NCBI GenBank assembly: GCA_033851265.1 | Contig: JAWWOW010000005.1 | Coordinates: 124,001 to 188,000, forward strand | Reading direction: 5' to 3' | DNA from: JAWWOW01 sp033851265 | GTDB taxonomy: Bacteria; Actinomycetota; Actinomycetes; JAWWOW01 | DNA length: 64,000 nt | Shown here: piece by piece, positions 8,443-17,299 of the stretch | Layout of the letters: the number at the start of each line of letters is the position of its first letter | Numbering within the stretch: the first letter of the stretch is position 1 | Translations under genes and position numbers: made by a program | Notes under the pieces: generated by a model | The model's input: the letters and a program-made list of their open reading frames with translations, nothing else | What the model was told of the DNA's origin: nothing | Databases searched by the model: none

Positions 8443-9480
8443 ATGCGCGTCCGCGCCTACGCAGCCCCCTCGGCCTCCGCACCACTGGAGCCGACCACGA
8501 TCGAGCGCCGAGCCGTGGGCGCGAACGACGTCCTCATCGAGATTCAGTACGCAGGCATCTGCCACTCCGACATCCACACTGTCCGCGGTGAGTGGGGCCG
8601 CCAGCCCTTCCCGGTCGTCCCCGGGCACGAGATTGTCGGTGTGGTCGCCGAGGTCGGCGCCGACGTCACGCGCCACAAGCTCGGCGACCGAGTCGGCGTC
8701 GGCTGCATGGTCAACAGCTGCGGCGAGTGCGTGAACTGTCGCAACGGCGACGAGCAGTACTGCCTGAACGGGATGGTTCCCACGTATGCCGGCGTCGATC
8801 GCGACGGGACCACCACCCAGGGCGGCTACTCCACCCATGTGGTCGTCGACGCCGACTTCGTCTTGTCAGTACCGGACGGCATCGACGCCGCAGCCGCCGC
8901 GCCGTTGCTGTGCGCTGGCATCACGACGTACTCACCGCTGCGCCGATGGGGCGCCGGGCCGGGCAAGAAGGTCGCCGTCGTCGGGCTCGGCGGCCTCGGC
9001 CACATGGCCGTCAAACTCGCCCACGCCATGGGCGCCGAGGTGACCGTGCTGTCCCAGTCGCTGAAGAAGCAGGAGGACGCCCAGCGGCTGGGGGCCGACC
9101 ACTACTACGCCACTGGTGACCCGGACACATTCGAAGTGCTCGCCAACACCTTCGACCTGATCATCAACACGGTCAGCGCCAGCATCGATGTGGACGCTCA
9201 CCTGCGACTGCTCGCTGTCGACGGCACACTCGTCAACGTGGGCGCGCCGCCCGAGCCGATGAGCCTGAATGTCGCGTCACTCATCTCGGGTCGCCGCAAC
9301 TACGCCGGCTCCATGATCGGTGGTATCCGAGAGACCCAGGAGATGCTCAACTTCTGTGCTGAGCACGGCCTCGGCTCAGAGATCGAGCTCATCCCGGCCG
9401 AGAGGATCAACGACGCGTACGAGCGCGTTCTTGCCTCCGACGTCCGCTACCGCTTCGTCATCGACGTGGCCACCATCTGA
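8443..9480 (+). CDS. Zinc-dependent NAD(P) alcohol dehydrogenase (YahK-like)
   Basis: 345 residues, medium-chain zinc alcohol dehydrogenase of the cinnamyl-alcohol/YahK group. Catalytic zinc ligands are Cys40 in CHSDIHTVRGEWG, the histidine of GHEIVG and a later Cys. The structural zinc site is CGECVNCRNGDEQYC. The nucleotide fold shows VVGLGGLGHMAVKLAHAMG, and the following SQSLKKQEDA suggests NADPH preference as in YahK. AGGAG about seven bases before the ATG supports the start. It is likely a broad aldehyde reductase and looks unrelated to the polysaccharide genes around it. Confidence 0.92.
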   Translation: MRVRAYAAPSASAPLEPTTIERRAVGANDVLIEIQYAGICHSDIHTVRGEWGRQPFPVVPGHEIVGVVAEVGADVTRHKLGDRVGVGCMVNSCGECVNCRNGDEQYCLNGMVPTYAGVDRDGTTTQGGYSTHVVVDADFVLSVPDGIDAAAAAPLLCAGITTYSPLRRWGAGPGKKVAVVGLGGLGHMAVKLAHAMGAEVTVLSQSLKKQEDAQRLGADHYYATGDPDTFEVLANTFDLIINTVSASIDVDAHLRLLAVDGTLVNVGAPPEPMSLNVASLISGRRNYAGSMIGGIRETQEMLNFCAEHGLGSEIELIPAERINDAYERVLASDVRYRFVIDVATI

Positions 9481-9523
9481 TGATGGCCAGCTCGGGTGAC
9501 CGGCTATGACCTGTACGCCGCGA

Positions 9524-10519
9524 CTATCCGGCGGGGATTTGCACGGTGGTGCCCGTGGTCGCCGATCGGATCACGGCCTCGGCCACCGCCACGGTCGCGA
9601 GGCCTTGGCGCATCGTGACAATGTCGCTGCCCTTGCCGAGCACCGCATCGCGGAAAGCCTCGAGCTCGAGCCGCAACGGCTCCGGCTTCGCGATCGCATA
9701 GCGGATCATGTCTCCCTCGGAGACGCCGCGGAACCGCGCGATCTCATCCCACTCGCTCGGCACTGACGCGTTGCGGAACAACGTCAGGTCTGCCGACAAC
9801 GTGTCCGCCACGTAACACCCGGCCTCGCCAGTGACGATCGTCACGCGTTCCTTCATCGGGGACAGCCAGTTGACCAGGTGGTTGGTGATCGTGCCGTCAG
9901 CGAGGTAGCCGACGGCCACGACCAAGTCTTCGTGCTCCCGCCCGCTCTTGTAGGCGACGCGTGCCGACACGGTGGCGTACGTCGACTGCGTCACCCACGC
10001 GGTCAGGTCGATGTCGTGGGTCGCCAGGTCCTTGACGACGCCGACGTCGGCGATGCGGTTGGGGAACGGACCCTGTCGCCGTGTCACGACCTGGTAGATC
10101 GCACCGAGGTCACCGGACTCAAGATGCCCGCGCAGGCTCTGCAGTGCAGGGTTGTAGCGCTCGATGTGGCCCACCGCACCGACGAGTCCCGCGCTCTCGA
10201 ACGCGTCGGCCAGCGCGCGCGCAGCGGTGACATCCTCGGCGAGCGGCTTTTCGATGAGCGCGTGGACACCGGCCGCGGCGAGCACAAGGCCGGTCTTCTC
10301 GTGCAGGCCGGTCGGAACGGCGACGACGCAGATGTCAAGGTTGTGCTCGACCAGCGCATCGACGGTGTCGACCACCGGGACGTCGCCGGCGACACCGTGC
10401 ACGTCACCCGACGGATCGGCGGCGGCGACGAATTCGACGTCATCGAGCGAACGCAACACCCGGGCGTGATGGCGGCCCATCATCCCGAGCCCGATCAACC
10501 CCGCCCGCAGAGCGGCCAT
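9524..10519 (-). CDS. Gfo/Idh/MocA oxidoreductase (WbpB/WlbA-like)
   Basis: 331 residues. The N-terminal NAD fold starts GLIGLGMMGRHHARVL, the family EKPLA motif follows near residue 92, and the catalytic DLATHDIDL lies near 170. WbpB/WlbA members oxidise C3 of UDP-GlcNAc uronic acid to a 3-keto sugar that an aminotransferase then uses. That role is strongly suggested here because the next two genes upstream on the same strand are a sugar aminotransferase and a hexapeptide N-acetyltransferase. The stop and start junction with the aminotransferase gene overlaps by one base. Confidence 0.85.
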   Translation of the reverse strand: MAALRAGLIGLGMMGRHHARVLRSLDDVEFVAAADPSGDVHGVAGDVPVVDTVDALVEHNLDICVVAVPTGLHEKTGLVLAAAGVHALIEKPLAEDVTAARALADAFESAGLVGAVGHIERYNPALQSLRGHLESGDLGAIYQVVTRRQGPFPNRIADVGVVKDLATHDIDLTAWVTQSTYATVSARVAYKSGREHEDLVVAVGYLADGTITNHLVNWLSPMKERVTIVTGEAGCYVADTLSADLTLFRNASVPSEWDEIARFRGVSEGDMIRYAIAKPEPLRLELEAFRDAVLGKGSDIVTMRQGLATVAVAEAVIRSATTGTTVQIPAG

Positions 10520-11598
10520 CAGGCGCCGGCCTTCGCCACGGTGTTGACCGCGTGCACGATCTGCTCGAGGTCCGCCTGGCTGAGCGACGGATGCACGGGC
10601 AGAGAGATCACCTCGCGCGCTGCGCGTTCGGTCTCCGGAAGGTCCAGTTCTTTGCGGAACGTCGGCAGGCGATGGTTCGGGATCGGGTAGTAGACCCCGG
10701 ACCCCACACCGTGCTCATCAGCTAGCGCTGTACGGAACGCATCACGGTCACCGGACACCCGGATCGTGTACTGGTGGTAGACGTGCGTCGCGTCGGCGGC
10801 GACGGGGGGTACGACGACACCCTGCAGGTTGTCGTCGAAGAACTGCGCATTGCGCCTGCGTTGCTCGGTCCAGCCCGCCAGCTTGGTCAGCTGCACCCGG
10901 CCAACCGCCGCGTGCACATCGGTCATCCGGTTGTTCAGCCCGACGACTTCGTTCTCGTACTGCTTCTCCATGCCCTGGTTGCGCAACAGGCGGATGAGTC
11001 GCGCGGTCTCATCCGTCGCGCAGGACACCATGCCGCCCTCGATCGACATCATGTTCTTGGTCGGGTAGAGCGAGAACATTCCCCAGTCACCAAAAGAGCC
11101 CACCGGTTGCCCTCGCCACGTCGCCACATGCGCTTGCGCGGCGTCCTCGAACACCTTCAGCGAGTGCCGTTCGGCAATGGCCATGAGCCGGGTCATGTCC
11201 GCCGGGTGACCGTAGAGGTGCACCGGCATGATGCCGACGGTGCGGGAGGTCACTGCAGCTTCGACCGCGTCGGGGTCCAGGCAGAAGTAGTCCGGCTCGA
11301 TGTCGACGAAAACCGGCGTAGCACCAGTCAACGCAACGGAGTTCGCCGTCGCCGCGAAGGTGAACGACGGGACGATGACCTCGTCGCCCTGGCCTACCCC
11401 ACACGCGAGCAGTCCGAGATGTTGTCCCGACGTACCCGAGTTGACGGCAACGCACCGGCGACCACCGACGACCTGGTCCGCGAACTCGGTCTCGAACGCG
11501 GCAACCTCCGGACCCTGCACGACCAGGCCGCTCGCGAGCACGCGGTCAACGGCCGCGCGCTCCTCTGCGCCGATGATCGGTTTGGCGGGGGGGATCAT
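10519..11598 (-). CDS. DegT/DnrJ/EryC1 sugar aminotransferase (WbpE/WlbC-like)
   Basis: 359 residues, PLP-dependent sugar aminotransferase adding an amino group, usually from glutamate, to a keto-sugar nucleotide. The PLP lysine is about residue 181 in SLYPTKNMMSIEGGM. Other family pieces are VNSGTSGQHLGLLA, FVDIEPDYFCLDPD, EDAAQAH and LRNQGM. Its length and the flanking 3-dehydrogenase and N-acetyltransferase fit a 3-amino-sugar pathway. It overlaps the acetyltransferase start region by four bases and is part of the long minus-strand operon 9524-17256. Confidence 0.92.
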   Translation of the reverse strand: MIPPAKPIIGAEERAAVDRVLASGLVVQGPEVAAFETEFADQVVGGRRCVAVNSGTSGQHLGLLACGVGQGDEVIVPSFTFAATANSVALTGATPVFVDIEPDYFCLDPDAVEAAVTSRTVGIMPVHLYGHPADMTRLMAIAERHSLKVFEDAAQAHVATWRGQPVGSFGDWGMFSLYPTKNMMSIEGGMVSCATDETARLIRLLRNQGMEKQYENEVVGLNNRMTDVHAAVGRVQLTKLAGWTEQRRRNAQFFDDNLQGVVVPPVAADATHVYHQYTIRVSGDRDAFRTALADEHGVGSGVYYPIPNHRLPTFRKELDLPETERAAREVISLPVHPSLSQADLEQIVHAVNTVAKAGA

Positions 11599-12191
11599 GC
11601 GGCAGCCTCCGTGAGCGCTCCGTCGCGCTCGTCGTACATCTCACCGGTCCGCGGGCAACGCCAGCGGCCGTCCTCGACAGATTCCAGCGGTACGCCGGCG
11701 CGGCCGACCCAGCGGATGCGCCGGCCGGGCGAACCAGCGACGAGCGCAAATGCGGGGACGTCTTTGGTCACGACCGCACCGGCCGCAACCATCGCCCACC
11801 GGCCGATCGTGACGGGCGCGATGCACACGGCCCGCGCGCCGATCGACGCACCGTCGTGAATCGTCACGCCCACCTGCTCCCAGTCGTCTCCGCGCTTGAG
11901 CTCGCCGTCGGGGTCGACGGACCGCGGATAAAGGTCGTTGGTCAAGACGACGGCGGGGCCGATGAATACGCCGTGCCCGAGCCGGGCTGGTTCATAGACG
12001 AGCGCGTAGTTCTGCAGCTTGCAGTTGTCACCCATCTGTACGCCGGTGCCGACGTACGCACCCCGACCGACGATGCAGTTGCGGCCGAGCGTCGCGCCTT
12101 CACGAACCTGGGCGAGATGCCAGACCGTCGTGCCGTCACCGAGCTCGGCGCGCTCGTCGACGTCGGCGCTCGGCAACACGCGTGTGGCCAC
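11595..12191 (-). CDS. Hexapeptide-repeat sugar N-acetyltransferase (WbpD/WlbB-like)
   Basis: 198 residues from GTG 12191, which is preceded by GGAGG at a six-base spacing. Left-handed beta-helix hexapeptides run from ELGDGTTVW to IGRWAMVAAGAVVTKDV, ending with the family ALVAGSPGRRIRWVG. It resembles enzymes that acetylate the 3-amino group of UDP-GlcNAc3NA from acetyl-CoA. The start lies 56 bases inside the upstream glycosyltransferase frame, an unusually long overlap but supported by the ribosome site. A longer open reading to 12371 is only the overlap with that gene. Confidence 0.88.
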   Translation of the reverse strand: MATRVLPSADVDERAELGDGTTVWHLAQVREGATLGRNCIVGRGAYVGTGVQMGDNCKLQNYALVYEPARLGHGVFIGPAVVLTNDLYPRSVDPDGELKRGDDWEQVGVTIHDGASIGARAVCIAPVTIGRWAMVAAGAVVTKDVPAFALVAGSPGRRIRWVGRAGVPLESVEDGRWRCPRTGEMYDERDGALTEAAA

Positions 12192-13350
12192 CCTGATCCT
12201 CCATCGGGTTTGGGTTGGTGCCCGTGCCCAGGCCCGACAACGGGTGGTGCGCGCGAACGAGGGCCGCGAGCTCGAGGGCGAGATCATCGTACGGGGACCG
12301 CGTCTGTTCCTGGGCAGCTGCCCACGCTGCTGCGGCGGCTCGAGCCCTGTGCAGATCGGCCGGTTCGGCACTCCACGCGTTTAGGACCTGGGCAGCCTCG
12401 GTGGCGTCGCGCACAAGGCAACCGGCGTTCGAGGACGTGACGATCTCGGCGACGCGGGGGAGCGGTGTCGCGACGACGGCGAGCCCGGAGGCGAGGTACT
12501 CGAACAGCTTCGACGGCACCGCCCGCCGAAAGGCGGGTGTGTCATCGAGCAGGACCAAGCCAGCCCACGCGCCGGCGGCGAGCTCCCATGCCGTGATCGG
12601 TGGGAGCCGGCCGTGCACACGCACGCGACTCGACGCGGGCGAGGCGCGCATCCAGTCGTCGAGCCATGCCTGGTCCGACGTGCTGACCTCGCCGATGATG
12701 TCGAGTGTCCAGTCGGGTGCCCCACTCACCGCTTCGAGCATCGTCTCCAGACCACGTGACCGGCGTACGTCGCCGATGTACACCGCTCGCGGTCGCTGCT
12801 CCGGCGGGCCGGGCAATGGCAGGTAGCTCCGGTCCGGCACGTTGCGGACGACCAGCCGATGGCGCGCCTGCATGGGCGGGACATGGTCGTCGGCGACGAC
12901 GGTGAGATCAGCACGTGCCGCGAGCAGGGTGGACAGGCGAACCAGTGCACTCGCCACCGCTCGCCGGGTGGCCGACCAGGGGCGGTCGCGCAACAGCGCG
13001 AGATAGTCCTCGTGCACATCGACGACGAGCGAGCGGCGGCGTACCCGCGAAGCGACAAGTGCGGACGGCACGAGATCGGGGTCGACGACGCAGACAACCG
13101 TGCCGGCCACTCGCCACGGAAGCCAACTAGCGGATCCGGCGCGACGCGCGAACCCACCCCGCGCCCGCGTCACCACCCTGGTCAGGCCGGCGGGCGAACC
13201 ATCCGCATCGCCGAGCCCGTGCAACTCGACGGACATGCCGGCGCGAAGGAGAGCGACGCATACGCGGTGCAATCGCGCGTCGGCCACGTTGTGGCCGCTG
13301 GCCACGACGCTGACGTCGACGCGGGGCGGTCGACCGCCGGCTCCGGTCAC
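12136..13350 (-). CDS. Glycosyltransferase family 4-like
   Basis: 404 residues, GT-B fold. The start MTGAGGRPPRVDVSVVASGHNVADARLHR resembles family members that begin with a short beta strand and an arginine-rich loop. The donor domain has VYIGDVRRSRGLETMLEAV and VPSKLFEYLASGLAVVATP, typical of this polysaccharide glycosyltransferase group. The last 40 residues are Pro/Arg-rich and overlap the acetyltransferase gene. It overlaps the Wzt-like gene by four bases, suggesting it acts on the same exported polymer. The sugar transferred cannot be deduced. Confidence 0.85.
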   Translation of the reverse strand: MTGAGGRPPRVDVSVVASGHNVADARLHRVCVALLRAGMSVELHGLGDADGSPAGLTRVVTRARGGFARRAGSASWLPWRVAGTVVCVVDPDLVPSALVASRVRRRSLVVDVHEDYLALLRDRPWSATRRAVASALVRLSTLLAARADLTVVADDHVPPMQARHRLVVRNVPDRSYLPLPGPPEQRPRAVYIGDVRRSRGLETMLEAVSGAPDWTLDIIGEVSTSDQAWLDDWMRASPASSRVRVHGRLPPITAWELAAGAWAGLVLLDDTPAFRRAVPSKLFEYLASGLAVVATPLPRVAEIVTSSNAGCLVRDATEAAQVLNAWSAEPADLHRARAAAAAWAAAQEQTRSPYDDLALELAALVRAHHPLSGLGTGTNPNPMEDQGGHTRVAERRRRRARRAR

Positions 13351-14126
13351 ACGTCTTCGAGGGTGACGGCGTCCTCCTTCACGCCGAGAAAGTCCTCATA
13401 GGCGCGGATGACGTCGTTGGGCTCGCCACGCTCGACGACGCGGCCTTTGTCGAGCCAGATCGTGTCGGTGCACATCTCCCGGATCGATGCCATGCCGTGA
13501 CTGACAAGGACGATCGTCCGTGCTTGTGTGCAGAGCTCCTTCATCTTGTTCGTGGCCTTGCGCTTGAACTTCGCGTCGCCGGCCGACAGCGCCTCGTCGA
13601 TCAGCAGGATGTCGGGGTCCATGTGCACGGCGACCGAGAAAGCCAGCCGCGCAAACATGCCCGAGGAGTAGGTCCGCATCGGCATGTCCATGAAGTCGCC
13701 GAGCCCAGCGAACGCCGAGATGTCTTCGTAGCGTTGGGTGATCTGGTCGCGGTTCAGCCCCGCGGCGAGACCGCCGAGCACGACGTTTTCGCGGCCGGTC
13801 AGCTTGTTGTTGAACCCCACGCCGAGGGCGAGCAACGTGCTCACCCGGCCGTGGATCTCGATGCGCCCCGATGACGGGGGCAGGATCCCGCCGAGCGTCC
13901 GCATCAGCGTCGACTTTCCGGCGCCGTTCGCACCGAGGATCCCCAACACCTTGCCGTGGTCGAGGCCGAAGCTGACGTTGTTGAGCGCCTTGATCTCGCG
14001 GACGACGCGTTCGCCGCGTCCAAGGCGCACGAGAGCGTCCTTGAACGTCGGGGTCTTCTCGAACGTCGTCCGGTAGGTGACCGATACGTCGTTGACGTCG
14101 ATCGCCAGGTCAGAGTCGGACGGCAA
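13347..14126 (-). CDS. Polysaccharide ABC exporter ATPase (Wzt/TagH type)
   Basis: 259 residues. Walker A GANGAGKST at about residues 65-73, a YSSGMFARLAFSVAV element in place of the usual LSGGQ (typical of Wzt/TagH) and Walker B ILLIDEALSAGDAKF. These ATPases drive export of lipid-linked polysaccharides or teichoic acids. There is no C-terminal carbohydrate-binding domain, so this is the short type. Its start lies 17 bases inside the permease gene (14110-15006), and its stop overlaps the next glycosyltransferase by four, so the export pair is translationally coupled. Confidence 0.93.
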   Translation of the reverse strand: MPSDSDLAIDVNDVSVTYRTTFEKTPTFKDALVRLGRGERVVREIKALNNVSFGLDHGKVLGILGANGAGKSTLMRTLGGILPPSSGRIEIHGRVSTLLALGVGFNNKLTGRENVVLGGLAAGLNRDQITQRYEDISAFAGLGDFMDMPMRTYSSGMFARLAFSVAVHMDPDILLIDEALSAGDAKFKRKATNKMKELCTQARTIVLVSHGMASIREMCTDTIWLDKGRVVERGEPNDVIRAYEDFLGVKEDAVTLEDV

Positions 14127-15006
14127 ATTCGCGCTCCCTGGACATGAAGAACAACGCTCCGGCTCCCGCCGTTGCGAGGCCCCAGATCAAACCGGCGATG
14201 AGGTACTTGAACTCCGGCTCCTTGTTCTCGGTGAGCACGCGGCCCCAGTTGCCGAGTATCGGAACGAGCGGGTTGATGTAGATGAAATGGCGCAGCGTGC
14301 CCTTCATGTCTTCCACGTAGTAGAGGACGGGCGAGAGGTAGAGCCAGATCCGCGTCAGGTAGGGCAAGAAGCTCGAAGTGTCACGGAAGTAGACCTGAAG
14401 CGTTGACGTGATGAAGGCGAGTCCGGTCGCGAACAGCACCATCTCCGCGTAGATGGCGATGGCCCACAGCAGTTTCGGGCTGGCGGGTAGGCCGGCCGCG
14501 AAGTGCAGGACGAAGTAAATGATCATCGTGGGCAGGAAACGTCGGATCGCCGTGTAGACCGCCGACAAGGGCAGCAACAGTCGGGGGAAGGCGGTGTTCA
14601 TGATGAGTCGGCCGCCCCCGACGACCGACTGCGCGCCGGTGTTCATGCAGCCGGCAATGAAATAGAAGGCGAACAATCCGGCGACCAGGTGAGCGAAGTA
14701 GGTCAACGTCTGGTGATGGCCGCTGACTACGTTGACGAGGAGGAAGTAGACCCCAGCCAGCAGCAGCGGATTGATGACCAGCCAGAGCTGACCGAAGAAG
14801 GTTTGTGTCTGGTTGGCCCGCATCGAGGTGCGACCCAGCTCGATGGCGAAGTGTCGCCGGCGCCACAACTCGCGGAAGTAGGGCCCGAGTTTCGGCAGGC
14901 CGACGCGGTGCGGCTCGTAGACGTGATGTTCCGACGTGAACTCGTTGTCCTCAGCGATTTTCCGCGGTGGGACGACGCTGGTCACGGGGGTGGACACGCC
15001 ACTCAC
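14110..15006 (-). CDS. Polysaccharide ABC exporter permease (Wzm/TagG type)
   Basis: 298 residues with six predicted membrane helices, starting after a cytosolic N-terminus (residues 1-60). Family pieces are LIMNTAFPRLLLPLSAV near the middle and LSPVLYYVEDMKGTLRHFIYINPLVPIL, the re-entrant part of ABC-2 polysaccharide exporters. It pairs with the ATPase immediately downstream. The stop overlaps that gene by 17 bases and its start overlaps the upstream glycosyltransferase end by four. The lack of a Wzx flippase or Wzy polymerase here suggests that ABC-dependent export is the route for the polymer made by this locus. Confidence 0.92.
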   Translation of the reverse strand: MSGVSTPVTSVVPPRKIAEDNEFTSEHHVYEPHRVGLPKLGPYFRELWRRRHFAIELGRTSMRANQTQTFFGQLWLVINPLLLAGVYFLLVNVVSGHHQTLTYFAHLVAGLFAFYFIAGCMNTGAQSVVGGGRLIMNTAFPRLLLPLSAVYTAIRRFLPTMIIYFVLHFAAGLPASPKLLWAIAIYAEMVLFATGLAFITSTLQVYFRDTSSFLPYLTRIWLYLSPVLYYVEDMKGTLRHFIYINPLVPILGNWGRVLTENKEPEFKYLIAGLIWGLATAGAGALFFMSREREFAVRL

Positions 15007-16148
15007 TCTAGCGAGGCGGATCCCGGTGACGCGTAGACGCTGAGCAGCGTTGGGGCGTCTTGTTCCCAGGACAGGGCTGGCCGGGCGGCGATCACCTGAC
15101 GGCTGAACTCCTCATAACGACCGAGCACCTCATGCACGGCCGACACGAGCGCGTCGGCGTCGCCGGGGCGATAAAGGACTCCCAGGCCGTGCTCGTTGAC
15201 GACGTTTCGCAGCTCCGGAACATCGGTCGCCACGACGGGCACGCCGGCCTGCACGGCGAGGAACAACTTGTTCGGCAGGGCCAGGCGATGGTTCACCCAT
15301 CGGTCGGAGTGCGTGACCAGCGCGATGCCCGCGGCGCGGATGAGGGCGAGTGCCTCGTCGAGCGGCAGGGGAGGGCGGACCTGGACCCGACCGGTGCGCA
15401 GACCTGCGGCGTACTCAGCATCGGCCGGTCCGATGAGGGTGACCTCGAGGGGCTGCAGCCGGTCCGCGGCGGCGATGACGGTCTCGAGTTCGCGGTAGGC
15501 CGATATGCGTCCGGCGTACACCGCGCCCATCGGCGGTCCGGGTGGCGGGCGCTCGTTGTCAGGCCGGAGCGGGAACGAGTTGCGTACGACGAGGACGTTC
15601 GACCACCCATATGTGTCGCGCAGCAGCTCGGCCAGTCCGGGCCCGACCGTGAGGACTGCGATCGCCTGCCGACCGAGCCGACCCTCCTCCTTGCGGTCGC
15701 GCCATCGCTGCACCGGAGTCGGCCGCGACAAGCGCGGTCGGCCGGCCCAGAACTCATGGGCGTCGTACACCAGTGGAACACCGCGCTCGCGCGCGAGTGT
15801 TGCCCCGAGCGGCAGTGTCGTGAAGTCGTGTGCGTGCACAACGTCGAAACGCCGCGCGTGCGCATCGGCGGCGGCCTGCTGCATCCACCGCCGATGGCGG
15901 CGGCGCACATAGCTGGGCAGCAACAGCCACCGGGCAACGCGCATGACAGTGGTTCGTCGTTGACTCGCTGCTGCGGTCGGAGCCTGGCCGGCGGAGGAAA
16001 CCGTCACGCCCTTCGGTGGCTGGTACGTCGAGGGAATGCCGCGACCGATGATGTGCACCTGATGACCCGCCGCGGCCAGCGTCTCCACCTCGCGGCGTAC
16101 CCGTGCGTCGGTGGCCACGTCGGTCCAGACGAGCATCAGGATGTTCAT
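15003..16148 (-). CDS. Glycosyltransferase family 4-like
   Basis: 381 residues. N-terminal MNILMLVWTDVATDARVRRE, HAHDFTTLPLGATLA near the middle of the acceptor domain, and a donor domain with VYAGRISAYRELETVIAAA, ending ALPNKLFLAVQAGVPVVATDV. These mark the same subfamily as the glycosyltransferases at 541 and 12136. It lies directly upstream of the Wzm-like gene with a four-base overlap, so it probably builds the exported polymer. No membrane helix or signal peptide. Confidence 0.87.
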   Translation of the reverse strand: MNILMLVWTDVATDARVRREVETLAAAGHQVHIIGRGIPSTYQPPKGVTVSSAGQAPTAAASQRRTTVMRVARWLLLPSYVRRRHRRWMQQAAADAHARRFDVVHAHDFTTLPLGATLARERGVPLVYDAHEFWAGRPRLSRPTPVQRWRDRKEEGRLGRQAIAVLTVGPGLAELLRDTYGWSNVLVVRNSFPLRPDNERPPPGPPMGAVYAGRISAYRELETVIAAADRLQPLEVTLIGPADAEYAAGLRTGRVQVRPPLPLDEALALIRAAGIALVTHSDRWVNHRLALPNKLFLAVQAGVPVVATDVPELRNVVNEHGLGVLYRPGDADALVSAVHEVLGRYEEFSRQVIAARPALSWEQDAPTLLSVYASPGSASLE

Positions 16149-16154
16149 TGCGTG

Positions 16155-16745
16155 CTAGCGCAGCACGTCGAGGTACGCGCGACAGGCGTCGTACGTCGGC
16201 AGTAAGCCAGCCTGCCGGGCATCGGCGAGTGTCGGCGCTGTCGCGTCTTTCTCCGAAAGCACGGGTTCGATGTCGTCCGGCCACGCGATGCCGATGGCTG
16301 GGTCGAGCGGATGAACACCGTGCTCGCGCGCACCGTCGTACGGCTCAGAGCACAGGTAGGTCACTGTTGCGTCGTCAGTGAGGGCAGCGAACGCGTGGCC
16401 GAGGCCCTCGGCGATGTAGATCGCGCGCCGGTTCTCGGCGTCGAGGCGCACGCCTTCCCACGCGCCGAACGTCGGTGAACCGACGCGGATGTCGATGACC
16501 ACGTCGAGCACTGCCCCGCGTGGACAGGTCACGTACTTCGCTTGGCCTGGCGGCACATCCTGGAAGTGGATGCCGCGGACAACGCCACGGCGGGACACCG
16601 ACAGATTGGCCTGCGCGAGACGCAGCGAGTGACCGACGGTGGCCGCGAATGTTGTTGCCTGAAACCACTCGACGAACGTCCCACGGTCGTCGCCATGAAC
16701 GGCCGGCGTGTGGACCCACGAGCCCTCGATCGTCAGCGGCTCCAT
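16155..16745 (-). CDS. rfbC: dTDP-4-dehydrorhamnose 3,5-epimerase
   Basis: 196 residues from ATG 16745. Cupin fold with SVSRRGVVRGIHFQDVPPGQ containing the catalytic His, VVIDIRVGSPTFG with the partner Asp, and IAEGLGHAFAAL. It inverts C3 and C5 of dTDP-4-dehydro-6-deoxyglucose in dTDP-L-rhamnose synthesis. The reductase RmlD is at 33491; RmlA and RmlB are not in the window. The open frame continues to 16868 but the extra residues are basic and not conserved. It sits between a glycosyltransferase gene and GtrA in one minus-strand run. Confidence 0.92.
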   Translation of the reverse strand: MEPLTIEGSWVHTPAVHGDDRGTFVEWFQATTFAATVGHSLRLAQANLSVSRRGVVRGIHFQDVPPGQAKYVTCPRGAVLDVVIDIRVGSPTFGAWEGVRLDAENRRAIYIAEGLGHAFAALTDDATVTYLCSEPYDGAREHGVHPLDPAIGIAWPDDIEPVLSEKDATAPTLADARQAGLLPTYDACRAYLDVLR

Positions 16746-16761
16746 CGGCTGCCCTGTTGCC

Positions 16762-17256
16762 CTAAACCGTTGTACGCACGGTTGTTTCGGCTGCCTCTTC
16801 GTCGCGTTCCGGATCGGATGGGAGGAAGACCCAACGCTTGAACGACCAGAACCGCCACAGCATCCCAAGGACGAGTCCGAAGCCGTTGGCGGAGATGTTG
16901 TCGGACAGCAGGCTGTCCAGCCCGAGCACGTAGTGAGAGAAGAAGAGACAGAACTCGGCGATGCCGAGTCCGATCGCAGACAGGACCACGAACAACGGCA
17001 GTTCCCGTTTGACGCCAGTGCGCGCGCGGTGACTCCATGTCCAATGGCGGTTCATGAAATACGACGATGTTGCGGCAACGGCAGTCGAGATCGCCTTGCA
17101 GGTGAGTGGCTTGTCGGGCAGTACCTCGAGGCGAAGGATGTTGAACAGTGCGACGTCGAGGATGAAGTTGATCACGCCGACGGTCCCGAACTTCAGCACC
17201 TCGTGCACGAGCAGACGCACAGCGTCGTCGAGCGACCGAAGGGGGTTCCGGAGCAT
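16762..17256 (-). CDS. GtrA family membrane protein
   Basis: 164 residues with four hydrophobic segments. Marks of the family are FGTVGVINFILDVALFNIL at the start of the first helix, SYFMNRHWTW between helices and a final FWSFKRWVF. GtrA proteins are thought to move or cooperate with polyprenyl-linked sugars across the membrane. It is the first gene of the minus-strand polysaccharide operon, divergent from the acyl-CoA dehydrogenase with a 43-base gap. M. tuberculosis also has a GtrA-like gene next to purK (Rv3277), so this link looks ancestral. Confidence 0.88.
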   Translation of the reverse strand: MLRNPLRSLDDAVRLLVHEVLKFGTVGVINFILDVALFNILRLEVLPDKPLTCKAISTAVAATSSYFMNRHWTWSHRARTGVKRELPLFVVLSAIGLGIAEFCLFFSHYVLGLDSLLSDNISANGFGLVLGMLWRFWSFKRWVFLPSDPERDEEAAETTVRTTV

Positions 17257-17299
17257 CGCTTGAGCCTATCCGGCGCTGACCCGGCACTAGGCTCAGGCC

